Positions 40,564 through 48,637 of a stretch of DNA of 64,000 nucleotides are shown piece by piece; the stretch's first letter is position 1; each line of letters opens with the position of its first letter. Source of the stretch: Bacteroides faecis MAJ27 (GTDB taxonomy: Bacteria; Bacteroidota; Bacteroidia; Bacteroidales; Bacteroidaceae). The notes beneath the pieces are model-generated. The model made no database searches and was not told the DNA's origin. It saw only the letters and a program-made list of their open reading frames with translations. Where the stretch lies: positions 248,001 through 312,000 of the forward strand of contig NZ_FNNN01000001.1 in the NCBI RefSeq assembly GCF_900106755.1. Reading direction: 5' to 3'. A program made the translations under genes and the position numbers.

Positions 40564-42441
40564 ATGATGGACGCTCATGACACTAATCTTCCCTTGAACC
40601 AAGGGGAGTTAGAAGAAGAAAAGAAAACAGTTGAGGTTTCTGAAGCCATTACAGAGACTCCGGCTGAAGAAGGTACCGAAAAAGTTACTGAAGAAGTTAC
40701 TGCCGAAGTTCAGACTGAAGCAGCACCTAAACCTGCCACAAAGGAAGACGTACTGAACCGATTGAAAGAGCTTGCGCAAGACTCGGAAAATGCGAACAAG
40801 CAGGAAATTGACAACCTAAAACAATCATTCTACAAGTTGCACAACGCCGAAGTGGAGGCTGCCAAGAAGCAGTTTATCGACAATGGAGGCGTTGCTGAAG
40901 ACTTCACTCCGAAGGATGACCCCACAGAAGAGGAATTCAAACGCCTGATGGGATCTATCAAAGAGAAAAGAAGCCGGCTGGTTGCCGAACAGGAACGTCA
41001 GAAAGAAGAAAATCTGCAAGTCAAGCTTTCCATTATCGAAGAACTTAAAGAATTGGTAGAATCGGGTGATGATGCCAATAAATCTTATACAGAGTTCAAA
41101 AAGCTGCAACAGCAATGGAACGAGACCAAACTGGTTCCTCAGGGCAAGGTGAATGAACTTTGGAAGAATTACCAACTGTACGTAGAGAAATTCTACGATC
41201 TGCTGAAACTGAACAACGAATTCCGTGAATACGATTTCAAGAAGAATCTGGAAATAAAGACTCATCTTTGTGAAGCTGCCGAAAAGCTTGCCGACGAAGA
41301 AGATGTAGTTTCCGCTTTCCACCAGCTTCAGAAGTTACATCAGGAATTCCGTGATACGGGTCCGGTAGCTAAAGAATTGCGTGACGAAATCTGGAACCGC
41401 TTCAAAGCTGCTTCTACGGCTGTCAACCGCCGTCACCAGCAACATTTCGAAGCTCTGAAAGAATCGGAACAGCACAATCTGGATCAAAAGACTGTCATTT
41501 GCGAAATTGTAGAAGCAATCGAGTACGATGAACTGAAAACATTCTCAGCCTGGGAAAACAAGACACAGGAAGTGATTGCTCTGCAAAACAAATGGAAGAC
41601 CATCGGATTCGCTCCTCAAAAGATGAACGTGAAGATATTCGAACGTTTCCGCCACGCCTGCGATGATTTCTTCAAAAAGAAAGGAGAATTCTTCAAAGCG
41701 CTCAAAGAAGGAATGAACGAAAATCTGGAAAAGAAGAAAGCACTTTGCGAAAAGGCAGAAGCTCTGAAAGACAGCACCGACTGGAAAGCAACCGCCGATG
41801 CGCTGACTAAGTTGCAGAAAGAATGGAAAACCATCGGTCCGGTAGCCAAGAAATATTCGGATGCCGTATGGAAACGCTTCATCACCGCCTGCGATTATTT
41901 CTTCGATCAGAAGAATAAGGCCACTTCTTCACAACGCTCTGTAGAAGTAGAGAACATGGAGAAGAAAAAAGCATTGATTGAGAAATTAGCTTCCATCGAC
42001 GAAAATATGGATACGGATGAAGCCGGTACTTTGGTACGCGACTTGATGAAAGAATGGAATTCCATCGGTCATGTCCCGTTCAAGGAAAAAGATAAATTGT
42101 ACAAGCAATATCATGGCTTGATCGACCAACTGTTCGACCGATTCAACATCAGTGCGTCAAACAAGAAGTTGAGTAATTTCCGCTCGAATATCAGCAATAT
42201 TCAAGGAGGCGGCTCACAATCTCTGTATAGAGAAAGAGAAAAACTGGTACGTATTTATGAGAATATGAAGAATGAACTTCAGACTTATGAGAATAATCTG
42301 GGATTCCTTACTTCTTCTTCCAAAAAAGGTAGCAGCTTGCTGACAGAACTGAACCGCAAGGTAGATAAGCTGAAAGCTGATCTCGAATTGGTATTACAGA
42401 AAATTAAAGTAATCGACGAGTCATTGAAAGCAGAAGAATAA
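40564..42441 (+). CDS. DUF349-repeat protein, coiled-coil
   Basis: This 625-aa soluble protein begins with an acidic, Glu-rich, low-complexity N-terminus (about 1-60). The rest is mostly helical and charged, with five or so repeats of DUF349: the pattern LQxxWKTIGxAPxK...ERFRxACDxFFxxK recurs (near residues 175, 245, 350, 420 and 500). The C-terminus is a coiled coil (about 545-625). It resembles the DUF349 proteins widespread in Bacteroidetes, whose biochemical role is not established. It is closed by a terminator. Confidence 0.9.
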   Translation: MMDAHDTNLPLNQGELEEEKKTVEVSEAITETPAEEGTEKVTEEVTAEVQTEAAPKPATKEDVLNRLKELAQDSENANKQEIDNLKQSFYKLHNAEVEAAKKQFIDNGGVAEDFTPKDDPTEEEFKRLMGSIKEKRSRLVAEQERQKEENLQVKLSIIEELKELVESGDDANKSYTEFKKLQQQWNETKLVPQGKVNELWKNYQLYVEKFYDLLKLNNEFREYDFKKNLEIKTHLCEAAEKLADEEDVVSAFHQLQKLHQEFRDTGPVAKELRDEIWNRFKAASTAVNRRHQQHFEALKESEQHNLDQKTVICEIVEAIEYDELKTFSAWENKTQEVIALQNKWKTIGFAPQKMNVKIFERFRHACDDFFKKKGEFFKALKEGMNENLEKKKALCEKAEALKDSTDWKATADALTKLQKEWKTIGPVAKKYSDAVWKRFITACDYFFDQKNKATSSQRSVEVENMEKKKALIEKLASIDENMDTDEAGTLVRDLMKEWNSIGHVPFKEKDKLYKQYHGLIDQLFDRFNISASNKKLSNFRSNISNIQGGGSQSLYREREKLVRIYENMKNELQTYENNLGFLTSSSKKGSSLLTELNRKVDKLKADLELVLQKIKVIDESLKAEE

Positions 42442-42484
42442 TCTTCTCTTAAAATAAGAAGTTATTCATAATTCACTTATATAA

Positions 42485-42525
42485 AGCCAACTAAGTCATC
42501 CCGGTTTAGTTGGCTCTTTTATTTT
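42485..42525 (+). terminator. Terminator downstream of the DUF349 gene
   Basis: AGCCAACTAA at 42485-42494 pairs with TTAGTTGGCT at 42506-42515 (11-base loop), followed by a T-rich run (CTTTTATTTT). Confidence 0.9.
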
Positions 42526-42615
42526 CCCCGCTTCTCTTATATAGAAAGCCATTCCTATTCCGGGGTCAGTCAAAAAAACAGGTTTGAGCTCTATACTGTA
42601 CAGAAAAGAATATAT

Positions 42616-42703
42616 TTAGGCACGGATTACACGGATGAACACGGTTGTTTTACGTAATTAATCATAGCACTAAAACCGTGAAATCCGTGTAATCCGTGCC
42701 TAA
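42616..42703. repeat. 88-bp palindromic intergenic element
   Basis: The first 21 bases (42616-42636, beginning TTAGGCACGGATTACACGG) are the perfect reverse complement of 42683-42703, and CACGGTT just inside pairs with AACCGTG. The result is a 30-bp stem with small internal loops and a loop of about 26 bases. The form is that of a small non-autonomous or REP-like element; I did not find a second full copy in this window. Confidence 0.75.
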
Positions 42704-42838
42704 TCCTTAATTTATAATTTAATTCATTTCCGTACGGAAAGAAACAAACTGAAAACAACCGGAGCTTTGGATTGATCCCCTATTCCATATAGAGAAATCA
42801 ACAGGACCGAGTCACTTCTACATAAGAGTTTTTCGGGC

Positions 42839-43433
42839 ATTCTATTGTCATCTGTCAGCTTTTAGTGTTTAAACTGCTATAAAATAGCCGTTTATCTCAT
42901 GACAATAAGACCTGATAATAAGGCTGACAATAGAAAACAGGCATTTTATTGTCAGCCCATTGCCCAAAGATAAATCCTGCGATTTAAATATTCTCTCCTT
43001 CTCTTTGCGTTTTGGAGCACTCACTTTGCTCATGACAACTAATCAAGGTAGTTGTGCCATACCAGTAAAACAGTTGTGCCAACGTAGTGACACAACCGTG
43101 CCAACACGGTGGCACAACTGTGCCAAGCCTTTGGCACAACCATTTCCAATAGAAGAAACAACAGTTCCAAGCGAGGAAACAACAATTCCATAAACACGAA
43201 ACAACAGCTTTCCACAGATGAGCAAGCAAAACATCCATCCTGTCATTTATCCCCCCTCAAGGTTTACGAGAATAAGAGAAATCATTGATGCATCCTATCA
43301 GAATTGAAAAAAGAGGCTGACAATAAAACCCTATTTTTCTATTGTCAGCCTTATTATCAGGTCTTATTGTCATGAGATAAACGGCTATTTTATAGCGGTT
43401 TAAATGCTAAAAGCTGACAGATGACAATAGAAT
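42839..43433. repeat. Pair of 119-bp inverted repeats around a 357-bp core
   Basis: Bases 42839-42957 and 43315-43433 are reverse complements with about 8 differences in 119 (93 percent). Each arm is itself structured: the word TGACAATA (or TATTGTCA) occurs four times per arm, and the inner end carries GGCTGACAATA opposed to TATTGTCAGCC, an 11-bp hairpin. The core contains the array 43051-43203. No transposase or recombinase gene is inside, and no target-site duplication was recognised. Confidence 0.85.
43051..43203. repeat. Third 22-bp-period array, seven units
   Basis: Units start at 43051, 43073, 43095, 43117, 43139, 43161 and 43182: lengths 22, 22, 22, 22, 22, 21, 22, with a degraded eighth unit after. 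The first four are of a TGCC...GGCACA type (for example GTGCCAACACGGTGGCACAA, a perfect dyad) and the next three of a TTCC...GAAACA type. The period is kept while the arm sequence changes in a compensating way, so the dyad is conserved rather than the sequence. The period is not a multiple of three, so it does not encode a repeat protein. Confidence 0.85.
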
Positions 43434-43600
43434 CTACTTAATTTTCTAATGTATATATCTCCCAATAGTAATAGAATTGAAATTCATCTTCGTATAGAGA
43501 AAGGGATAATCCAGACAATAGTCCACCAAATAACCTGATATTCAAAGCCATAGATAAGAACTGAATACAATCAAGATTCAGATATGAAATACTTCAACTA

Positions 43601-43945
43601 AGTTCTGGTAGAACTTAGCACATTAAACAGTCAATTTATCCGTCCACTTTCACATGAATGTATCCAGTTCGACCAATAGACTCACTATTTTTTAAATTAA
43701 AAACCAACAATTCGGTTGCAAATATAGTAATTAGTTCGAAAAAGCCATGCAATTCATCGATATTATTTCAAAATTAAATTATAATCAAGTTTCTTATTTA
43801 TTCCCACGACATCAAATAATGGGTAGAAACAGAGTGTACATATAACAAAAGAAAGCTTCAAAAACAAAAGCTATACATTCTATTTATCAACATAATAAGC
43901 TTTTCATTTCCCTATATTTCATCATATTTAAGTTCTACCAGAACT
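43601..43945. promoter_or_regulatory. Predicted invertible promoter (phase switch) upstream of SusCD
   Basis: AGTTCTGGTAGAACTTA at 43601-43617 is the exact reverse complement of 43929-43945, enclosing 311 bp. Both repeats match the motif AGTYYYN4GDACT that I recall for the inverted repeats recombined by the tyrosine recombinase Tsr0667 at SusC/SusD loci in B. fragilis. The enclosed segment carries a promoter box facing away from the operon (OFF). No promoter box lies between the right repeat and the lipoprotein gene. Inversion would place the box at 43820-43827 on the plus strand. No recombinase gene is in the window, so it would act from elsewhere. Confidence 0.83.
43719..43726 (-). promoter_or_regulatory. 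-7 box inside the invertible segment, currently facing away
   Basis: CAAATATA reads TATATTTG on the minus strand, an exact TAnnTTTG. No -33 TTTG is visible; the -33 area is TTTTTCG. It points away from the operon at 44129. It is the only such box I found in the enclosed 311 bp. Confidence 0.6.
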
Positions 43946-44128
43946 AAGACAAAGGATTTATTATTTTTTTGACTTTAAATCAGCACAGTTCAGCACACAA
44001 AAAAAAATGTTTTAACTTCAAATTTCAATGCCTATGAGAAAGAGATAAGTATTTCAATTCCAAGAGTACCCACAGGTACTTCTATTCGTTTTTACCCTTT
44101 TTACCTTTAATAAAACTAATATTAATTT

Positions 44129-45472
44129 ATGAAAAAATGCTTTGAATTAACACCATGTCTGCTGGCATTCTTATGCATTACCAGCTGTGTAGAAGATGTT
44201 GATAACGAACGCTCCAAAGGAATGTTCTCAGCATCACAAAGTGGATTCACCACCATTGAAGTTTATGATTTAGGCCCCCTCAACAAGATCGATTTATCCA
44301 TTGCCAAGGCAGGATTGGAGGATGCCGGAGGAACAGTCACTTTTTCGGTAGAACAATCTTTGTTAGATTCTCTGAACAATGCAGACGGAACTGCCTATCA
44401 ACTGCTACCTTCCGAATGCTATACGATTGAAAACGCAACTTATGACGTAACCTCCGGCGGAGACAGGCGCGTAACAGGAGGCAGCCTGGTCTACGATCCT
44501 CACAAAATCTACAACCTTTGCGGTTTCGATGAGCTTAAATATGTGCTTCCATTACAGGTATCTTCTACAGGAACTCCCATGAATTCGGACCGGACAGCAG
44601 TGCTCTATGGATTCATAGTTAAAGAAGCCATTGTCAGACTCGCATCTACCGGAGGAGACTTCGTCGTAGAAGGAGGAGCAACTACTTCACCTATGAATCT
44701 GAACACAGAAATAAGTTTTGAGAATGAATGGGACCTGACTACCACATTTGCCGCCAAAGGAGCGGACTATGTAGATCATTACAATTCAGCAAATTCGACC
44801 TATTATATACCATTGCCCTCCGACTTTTACACTCTTCCTGACGTCACCATCGCCAAGGGGAAAGCAACGGGAGGCTCCGTCATCAGCCTGCTGGGTGAAA
44901 CACTTCCCCCCGGAAATTATCTTCTTCCGGTTTCACTCAGCGGACTCAGCGGACAAGGAGATGCCAGCATCAACATAGACAAGCAAACGGTAGCCAACTA
45001 TTTTGTAATCAAACAAGGTAGTCCCATCAACAGAGATCACTGGACAGTTACCGCCAACACGGAGGAAAAGACAGGAGAAACCTCAGCTGCTTACCCTCAC
45101 AACGGTCAGACGGTGTCGTTGATTGACGGAGAAGTTAACACTTTCTGGCATAGCCAATGGCAGGGAGGCGAAGTAGCACCACCGTATGAAATCATACTCG
45201 ACATGGGTAAAGAGAACAGTGTCAGCCAATTAGGACTCATTGCCAGACAAAACGCACTGACCTCAATGAATCTTGAAATTTATGCAGGAAATGACGGCGA
45301 AACATGGAACCTAATTGGAAAATACTTTTTTGACGGCAGTATAAAAACAGAGCAAATGGTCCCTGTAAAAGCATGCGACGCACGCTGGCTCCGGATCTAC
45401 ATTCCAAGTCTGGGCAGCGGTTCATCCGTAGGACACCTGGCAGAACTATATGTATACGGCACGGACAAGTAA
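44129..45472 (+). CDS. DUF1735 / F5-8C surface lipoprotein, first gene of a SusCD operon
   Basis: This 447-aa protein has a lipoprotein signal with lipobox CITSC and the acidic residues EDVD just after the cysteine, which suggests surface export. It has two BT_3987-type N-terminal domains in tandem (DUF1735; about 40-165 and 175-300). A C-terminal F5/8-type discoidin domain (about 310-447; NGQTVSLIDGEVNTFWHSQW) is a carbohydrate-binding fold. Such proteins act as surface glycan-binding proteins beside SusC/SusD. It lies 183 bases after the invertible segment and 39 bases before susC. Confidence 0.85.
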   Translation: MKKCFELTPCLLAFLCITSCVEDVDNERSKGMFSASQSGFTTIEVYDLGPLNKIDLSIAKAGLEDAGGTVTFSVEQSLLDSLNNADGTAYQLLPSECYTIENATYDVTSGGDRRVTGGSLVYDPHKIYNLCGFDELKYVLPLQVSSTGTPMNSDRTAVLYGFIVKEAIVRLASTGGDFVVEGGATTSPMNLNTEISFENEWDLTTTFAAKGADYVDHYNSANSTYYIPLPSDFYTLPDVTIAKGKATGGSVISLLGETLPPGNYLLPVSLSGLSGQGDASINIDKQTVANYFVIKQGSPINRDHWTVTANTEEKTGETSAAYPHNGQTVSLIDGEVNTFWHSQWQGGEVAPPYEIILDMGKENSVSQLGLIARQNALTSMNLEIYAGNDGETWNLIGKYFFDGSIKTEQMVPVKACDARWLRIYIPSLGSGSSVGHLAELYVYGTDK

Positions 45473-45511
45473 CCTTAATTATTTTCTAATTCTTACTTAA
45501 AAGAAACATTT

Positions 45512-48500
45512 ATGAATAAGATATTAAAAGTAACGTGTTTCATCCTGTTTGCCTTATTGGCAGGAATAAACACAATTTATGCACAAGGACAAAGTCCGAC
45601 AGGGCTTGTAGTCGATGAAAACGGACAGCCGATGATCGGGGTGCAGATAAAAATCGAAGGAACCACGGTCGGCGCCATCACCGATGTAGACGGTAACTTC
45701 ACCATCAAAGCCACAAAAGGCAATATACTTATTTTCTCTTATGTGGGCTACGAACAACAAAAAATCACTTATAAGGGAGAAAAGGTACTGGCAATCAAGA
45801 TGCTTCCAAGTACGGAAATGCTGGAAGATGTGGTTGTCATCGGTTACGGCAAACAAAAGAAGAACAGTGTAGTCAGTTCTATCAACGCTATCGGACCCAA
45901 AGAACTGTCGGTTTCTTCCAGCCGTAATATGACTAATAATTTGGCAGGACAGGTGCCGGGACTGATCGCAGTACAGCGTTCCGGTGAACCGGGATACGAC
46001 AACGCCGACTTTTGGATTCGCGGACAGAGTTCTTTCAAAGGAGGTACGAATCCGCTTGTATTGGTCGATGGTGTTCCCCGGCAAATGCAGGATATCGAAG
46101 CAGATGAAATCGAATCTTTTACTTTGCTGAAAGATGCTGCCGCCACAGCCGTATACGGAGCCGAAGGTGCAAACGGAGTCATCCTGATCACTTCCAAACG
46201 AGGAAATTCGCAGAAACCCAAAATCTCGTTCCGTGCCGAAGGTACGATTCTGGAACCGACACGCCTGCCGACATTCATGAACTCCGTAGAGACTTTGAAC
46301 CTGTACAACGAAGCATTGAACAACGAGGGGACCGCCAGCATCCGTACAGACGAGGAGATTGCCAAATATGGTCCCGGAGCCGACCGTGATCTATATCCGG
46401 ATACCGACTGGCTGGGTACGATGCTGAGAAACCATACTTATAATATGCGGTATACCCTGAATGTAAGAGGAGGAACTGAACGCGCCCGTTATTTCGTATC
46501 CGGCGCCTTCTATCAGGAAAATGGTATATTCAAGGATTTCGGTAATGATTATGACAACAACATCGGACTGAAACGCTACAATTTGCGCAGCAACATCGAC
46601 TTTGACGCAACTAAAACGACAACTGTAAAAGTAGACCTCAGCGGACAATACCTGCAGACCAACTATCCGGGCACAGGAACCAGCACTATTTTTACTACCA
46701 TGTGCCGTACTCCGTCTTATATCATGCCGGCTGTGTATTCCGACGGTACCATCGCCGGACATCCCCGCCCATCCGGCAACCGCTCCAACCCGTACAACCT
46801 GCTTGTTAATTCGGGATATGCCAAAGAGTGGAGAACTTCTATCCAGTCGAAAGTGGAGATAGACCAGAAACTGGACTTCCTGACCAAAGGCTTAACATGG
46901 AAAGGACTGATCAGCTTTGACGCAGACATGTCGTACATCGCCAAACGTACCAAAACACCGACACAATATCTGGCAACGGGGCGCGATGAAAATGGAAGTC
47001 TGCTATATAAGACTGTAGTAGAGGGCAGCGATGTATTATCGGAAAATCTGAGCAACAGTTCAAGCAAACGAATTTATTTCGAAACGGCTATCAACTACAA
47101 CCGTACTTTTGCCGAAAAACATGACGTAGGCGCTATGTTCCTGTATATGCAGAAAGAAACACAATACCACAACAATGCCCTGCCCTATAGAAAACAAGGG
47201 TTGGTAGGCCGTGTGACTTATGGATATGACGGACGCTATTTCATAGAAGGAAACTTCGGTTACACCGGTTCCGAAACCTTCGCAAAAGGCTATCGTTTCG
47301 GTTTTTTCCCTGCAATGGGTCTGGCATGGTACATCAGCAACGAGCACTATTACCCAGACGTATTAAAAAAGGTAGTAAACAAACTGAAATTAAGATTCTC
47401 TGTCGGTCGTACCGGCAATGACGATACAGGCGGTAACCGGTTCTTATATCGTGGAACCATGAAGCAGGATAACAGCGGCTACAATCTCGGATTCAGCAAC
47501 AGTGGCGCAATGGGTGGAGTAGGCAACGGAATCACCGAAGCCCAGTTCGAATCACCCTTCCTCTCGTGGGAAATCGAAGACAAACGAAACTTCGGTATCG
47601 ATTTAGGCTTGTTCGACAACCGCATCGACCTGCAAGTAGACTATTTCAACAACCAACGCAAGGCGATTCTGCTGCAACGTAATACAGTTTCTAACGTAAC
47701 AGGATTCCAGCAGATGCCGTGGCAAAACTTCGGTATTGTTAAAAACCAGGGTGTGGACGCAAGTCTGAATCTTAATTATAAGGTAGGGGAAGTAAATCTG
47801 AGCGCACGCGGCAACTTCACATTTGCGCGCAACGAAATTCGCGAATACGACCAAGTACCGCAAGTCTATCCGTGGCTTGAAAAGAAAGGCACACGCCTCA
47901 ACTCATGGAAACTGTACATCGCCGACGGACTTTATACGGCTGACGACTTTAACATCACAGGGGAAGGTCTGAACCGCCAGTACGAACTGAAGCCGGGAGT
48001 CGTATCCGGTTTGTCGAGCGGAGTCCGCCCGGGTGATATCAAATACAAAGACCTGAACGGAGACGGCAAAATCGACAGCAACGACCAGATGGAGGATGTA
48101 GGAAATCCTTCGGTACCGGAAATTGTCTACGGCTTCGGACTCAACGCCGAATGGAGAGGATTCTATGCAGGTATCTTCTTCCAGGGTTCCGGAAATACAT
48201 CAACTGTATTAGGAGCCAGTTCCAACGGAGCATTCTTCCCTTTCCAATGGGGAGTAGAAGAATCTGCCGTACGCTCCGAAGTGGCTAACAGATGGACAGA
48301 ACAGAACCCAAGCCAAAATGTAATGTTCCCCCGCATGCATTCTAACAATTTCGACAATAACACAGTTGCCAGCACATGGTGGTTGCGTGATGCCAGCTTC
48401 CTGCGCCTGAAAAACGTCGAAATCGGATACAATTTCAAGGAGAAGACACTGAAGAAGATCGGCATACAGGCCTTGCGCGTTTATCTGCAAGGAAACAACC

Positions 48501-48613
48501 TCTGTGTATGGGACGATATCAAGATGTGGGACCCGGAACTTGGAAACACCAACGGCGGTTTCTCATATCCTCTAAGCCGTACTTTCACATTCGGTCTCGA
48601 CTTTACTTTCTAA
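45512..48613 (+). CDS. susC: SusC-family TonB-dependent outer-membrane transporter
   Basis: This 1033-aa protein has a signal peptide (about 1-25), an N-terminal carboxypeptidase-regulatory-like domain (GLVVDENGQPMIGVQIKIEGT), the SusC TonB-box-like EDVVVIGYGKQKK near 109-121, a plug domain (NPLVLVDGVPRQ, DAAATAVYGAEGANGVILITSKRG) and a 22-stranded barrel ending in FTFGLDFTF. It imports a glycan or other polymer fragment, capped by the SusD gene product encoded next. No sensor/regulator or hydrolase adjoins, so the ligand cannot be inferred. Confidence 0.95.
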   Translation: MNKILKVTCFILFALLAGINTIYAQGQSPTGLVVDENGQPMIGVQIKIEGTTVGAITDVDGNFTIKATKGNILIFSYVGYEQQKITYKGEKVLAIKMLPSTEMLEDVVVIGYGKQKKNSVVSSINAIGPKELSVSSSRNMTNNLAGQVPGLIAVQRSGEPGYDNADFWIRGQSSFKGGTNPLVLVDGVPRQMQDIEADEIESFTLLKDAAATAVYGAEGANGVILITSKRGNSQKPKISFRAEGTILEPTRLPTFMNSVETLNLYNEALNNEGTASIRTDEEIAKYGPGADRDLYPDTDWLGTMLRNHTYNMRYTLNVRGGTERARYFVSGAFYQENGIFKDFGNDYDNNIGLKRYNLRSNIDFDATKTTTVKVDLSGQYLQTNYPGTGTSTIFTTMCRTPSYIMPAVYSDGTIAGHPRPSGNRSNPYNLLVNSGYAKEWRTSIQSKVEIDQKLDFLTKGLTWKGLISFDADMSYIAKRTKTPTQYLATGRDENGSLLYKTVVEGSDVLSENLSNSSSKRIYFETAINYNRTFAEKHDVGAMFLYMQKETQYHNNALPYRKQGLVGRVTYGYDGRYFIEGNFGYTGSETFAKGYRFGFFPAMGLAWYISNEHYYPDVLKKVVNKLKLRFSVGRTGNDDTGGNRFLYRGTMKQDNSGYNLGFSNSGAMGGVGNGITEAQFESPFLSWEIEDKRNFGIDLGLFDNRIDLQVDYFNNQRKAILLQRNTVSNVTGFQQMPWQNFGIVKNQGVDASLNLNYKVGEVNLSARGNFTFARNEIREYDQVPQVYPWLEKKGTRLNSWKLYIADGLYTADDFNITGEGLNRQYELKPGVVSGLSSGVRPGDIKYKDLNGDGKIDSNDQMEDVGNPSVPEIVYGFGLNAEWRGFYAGIFFQGSGNTSTVLGASSNGAFFPFQWGVEESAVRSEVANRWTEQNPSQNVMFPRMHSNNFDNNTVASTWWLRDASFLRLKNVEIGYNFKEKTLKKIGIQALRVYLQGNNLCVWDDIKMWDPELGNTNGGFSYPLSRTFTFGLDFTF

Positions 48614-48637
48614 TAATCTATATAACACATTATATAT

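Larger units (their letters stand above)
42526..44128. other. 1.6-kb non-coding region upstream of the SusCD operon
   Basis: No credible gene is present on either strand. It holds, in order, an 88-bp palindromic element, two 119-bp inverted repeats enclosing a 22-bp-period array, and an invertible promoter segment. Base composition is AT-rich between these elements. A further AGTACC-CACA-GGTACT dyad lies at 44065-44080 in the leader of the lipoprotein gene. Confidence 0.8.

Noticed and set aside
42960..43193. 77-codon open frame across the 22-bp array
   Set aside because: Its residues come from the repeat itself (Thr/Val/Pro-rich low complexity), the 22-base period shifts frame at every unit, and there is no ribosome site or promoter.
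43601..43945. The AGTTCT...AGAACT repeats as simple regulator operators
   Set aside because: Possible, but the inverted arrangement of the asymmetric centre (GGTA versus TACC), the outward promoter between them and the match to the invertase consensus are better explained by site-specific inversion.
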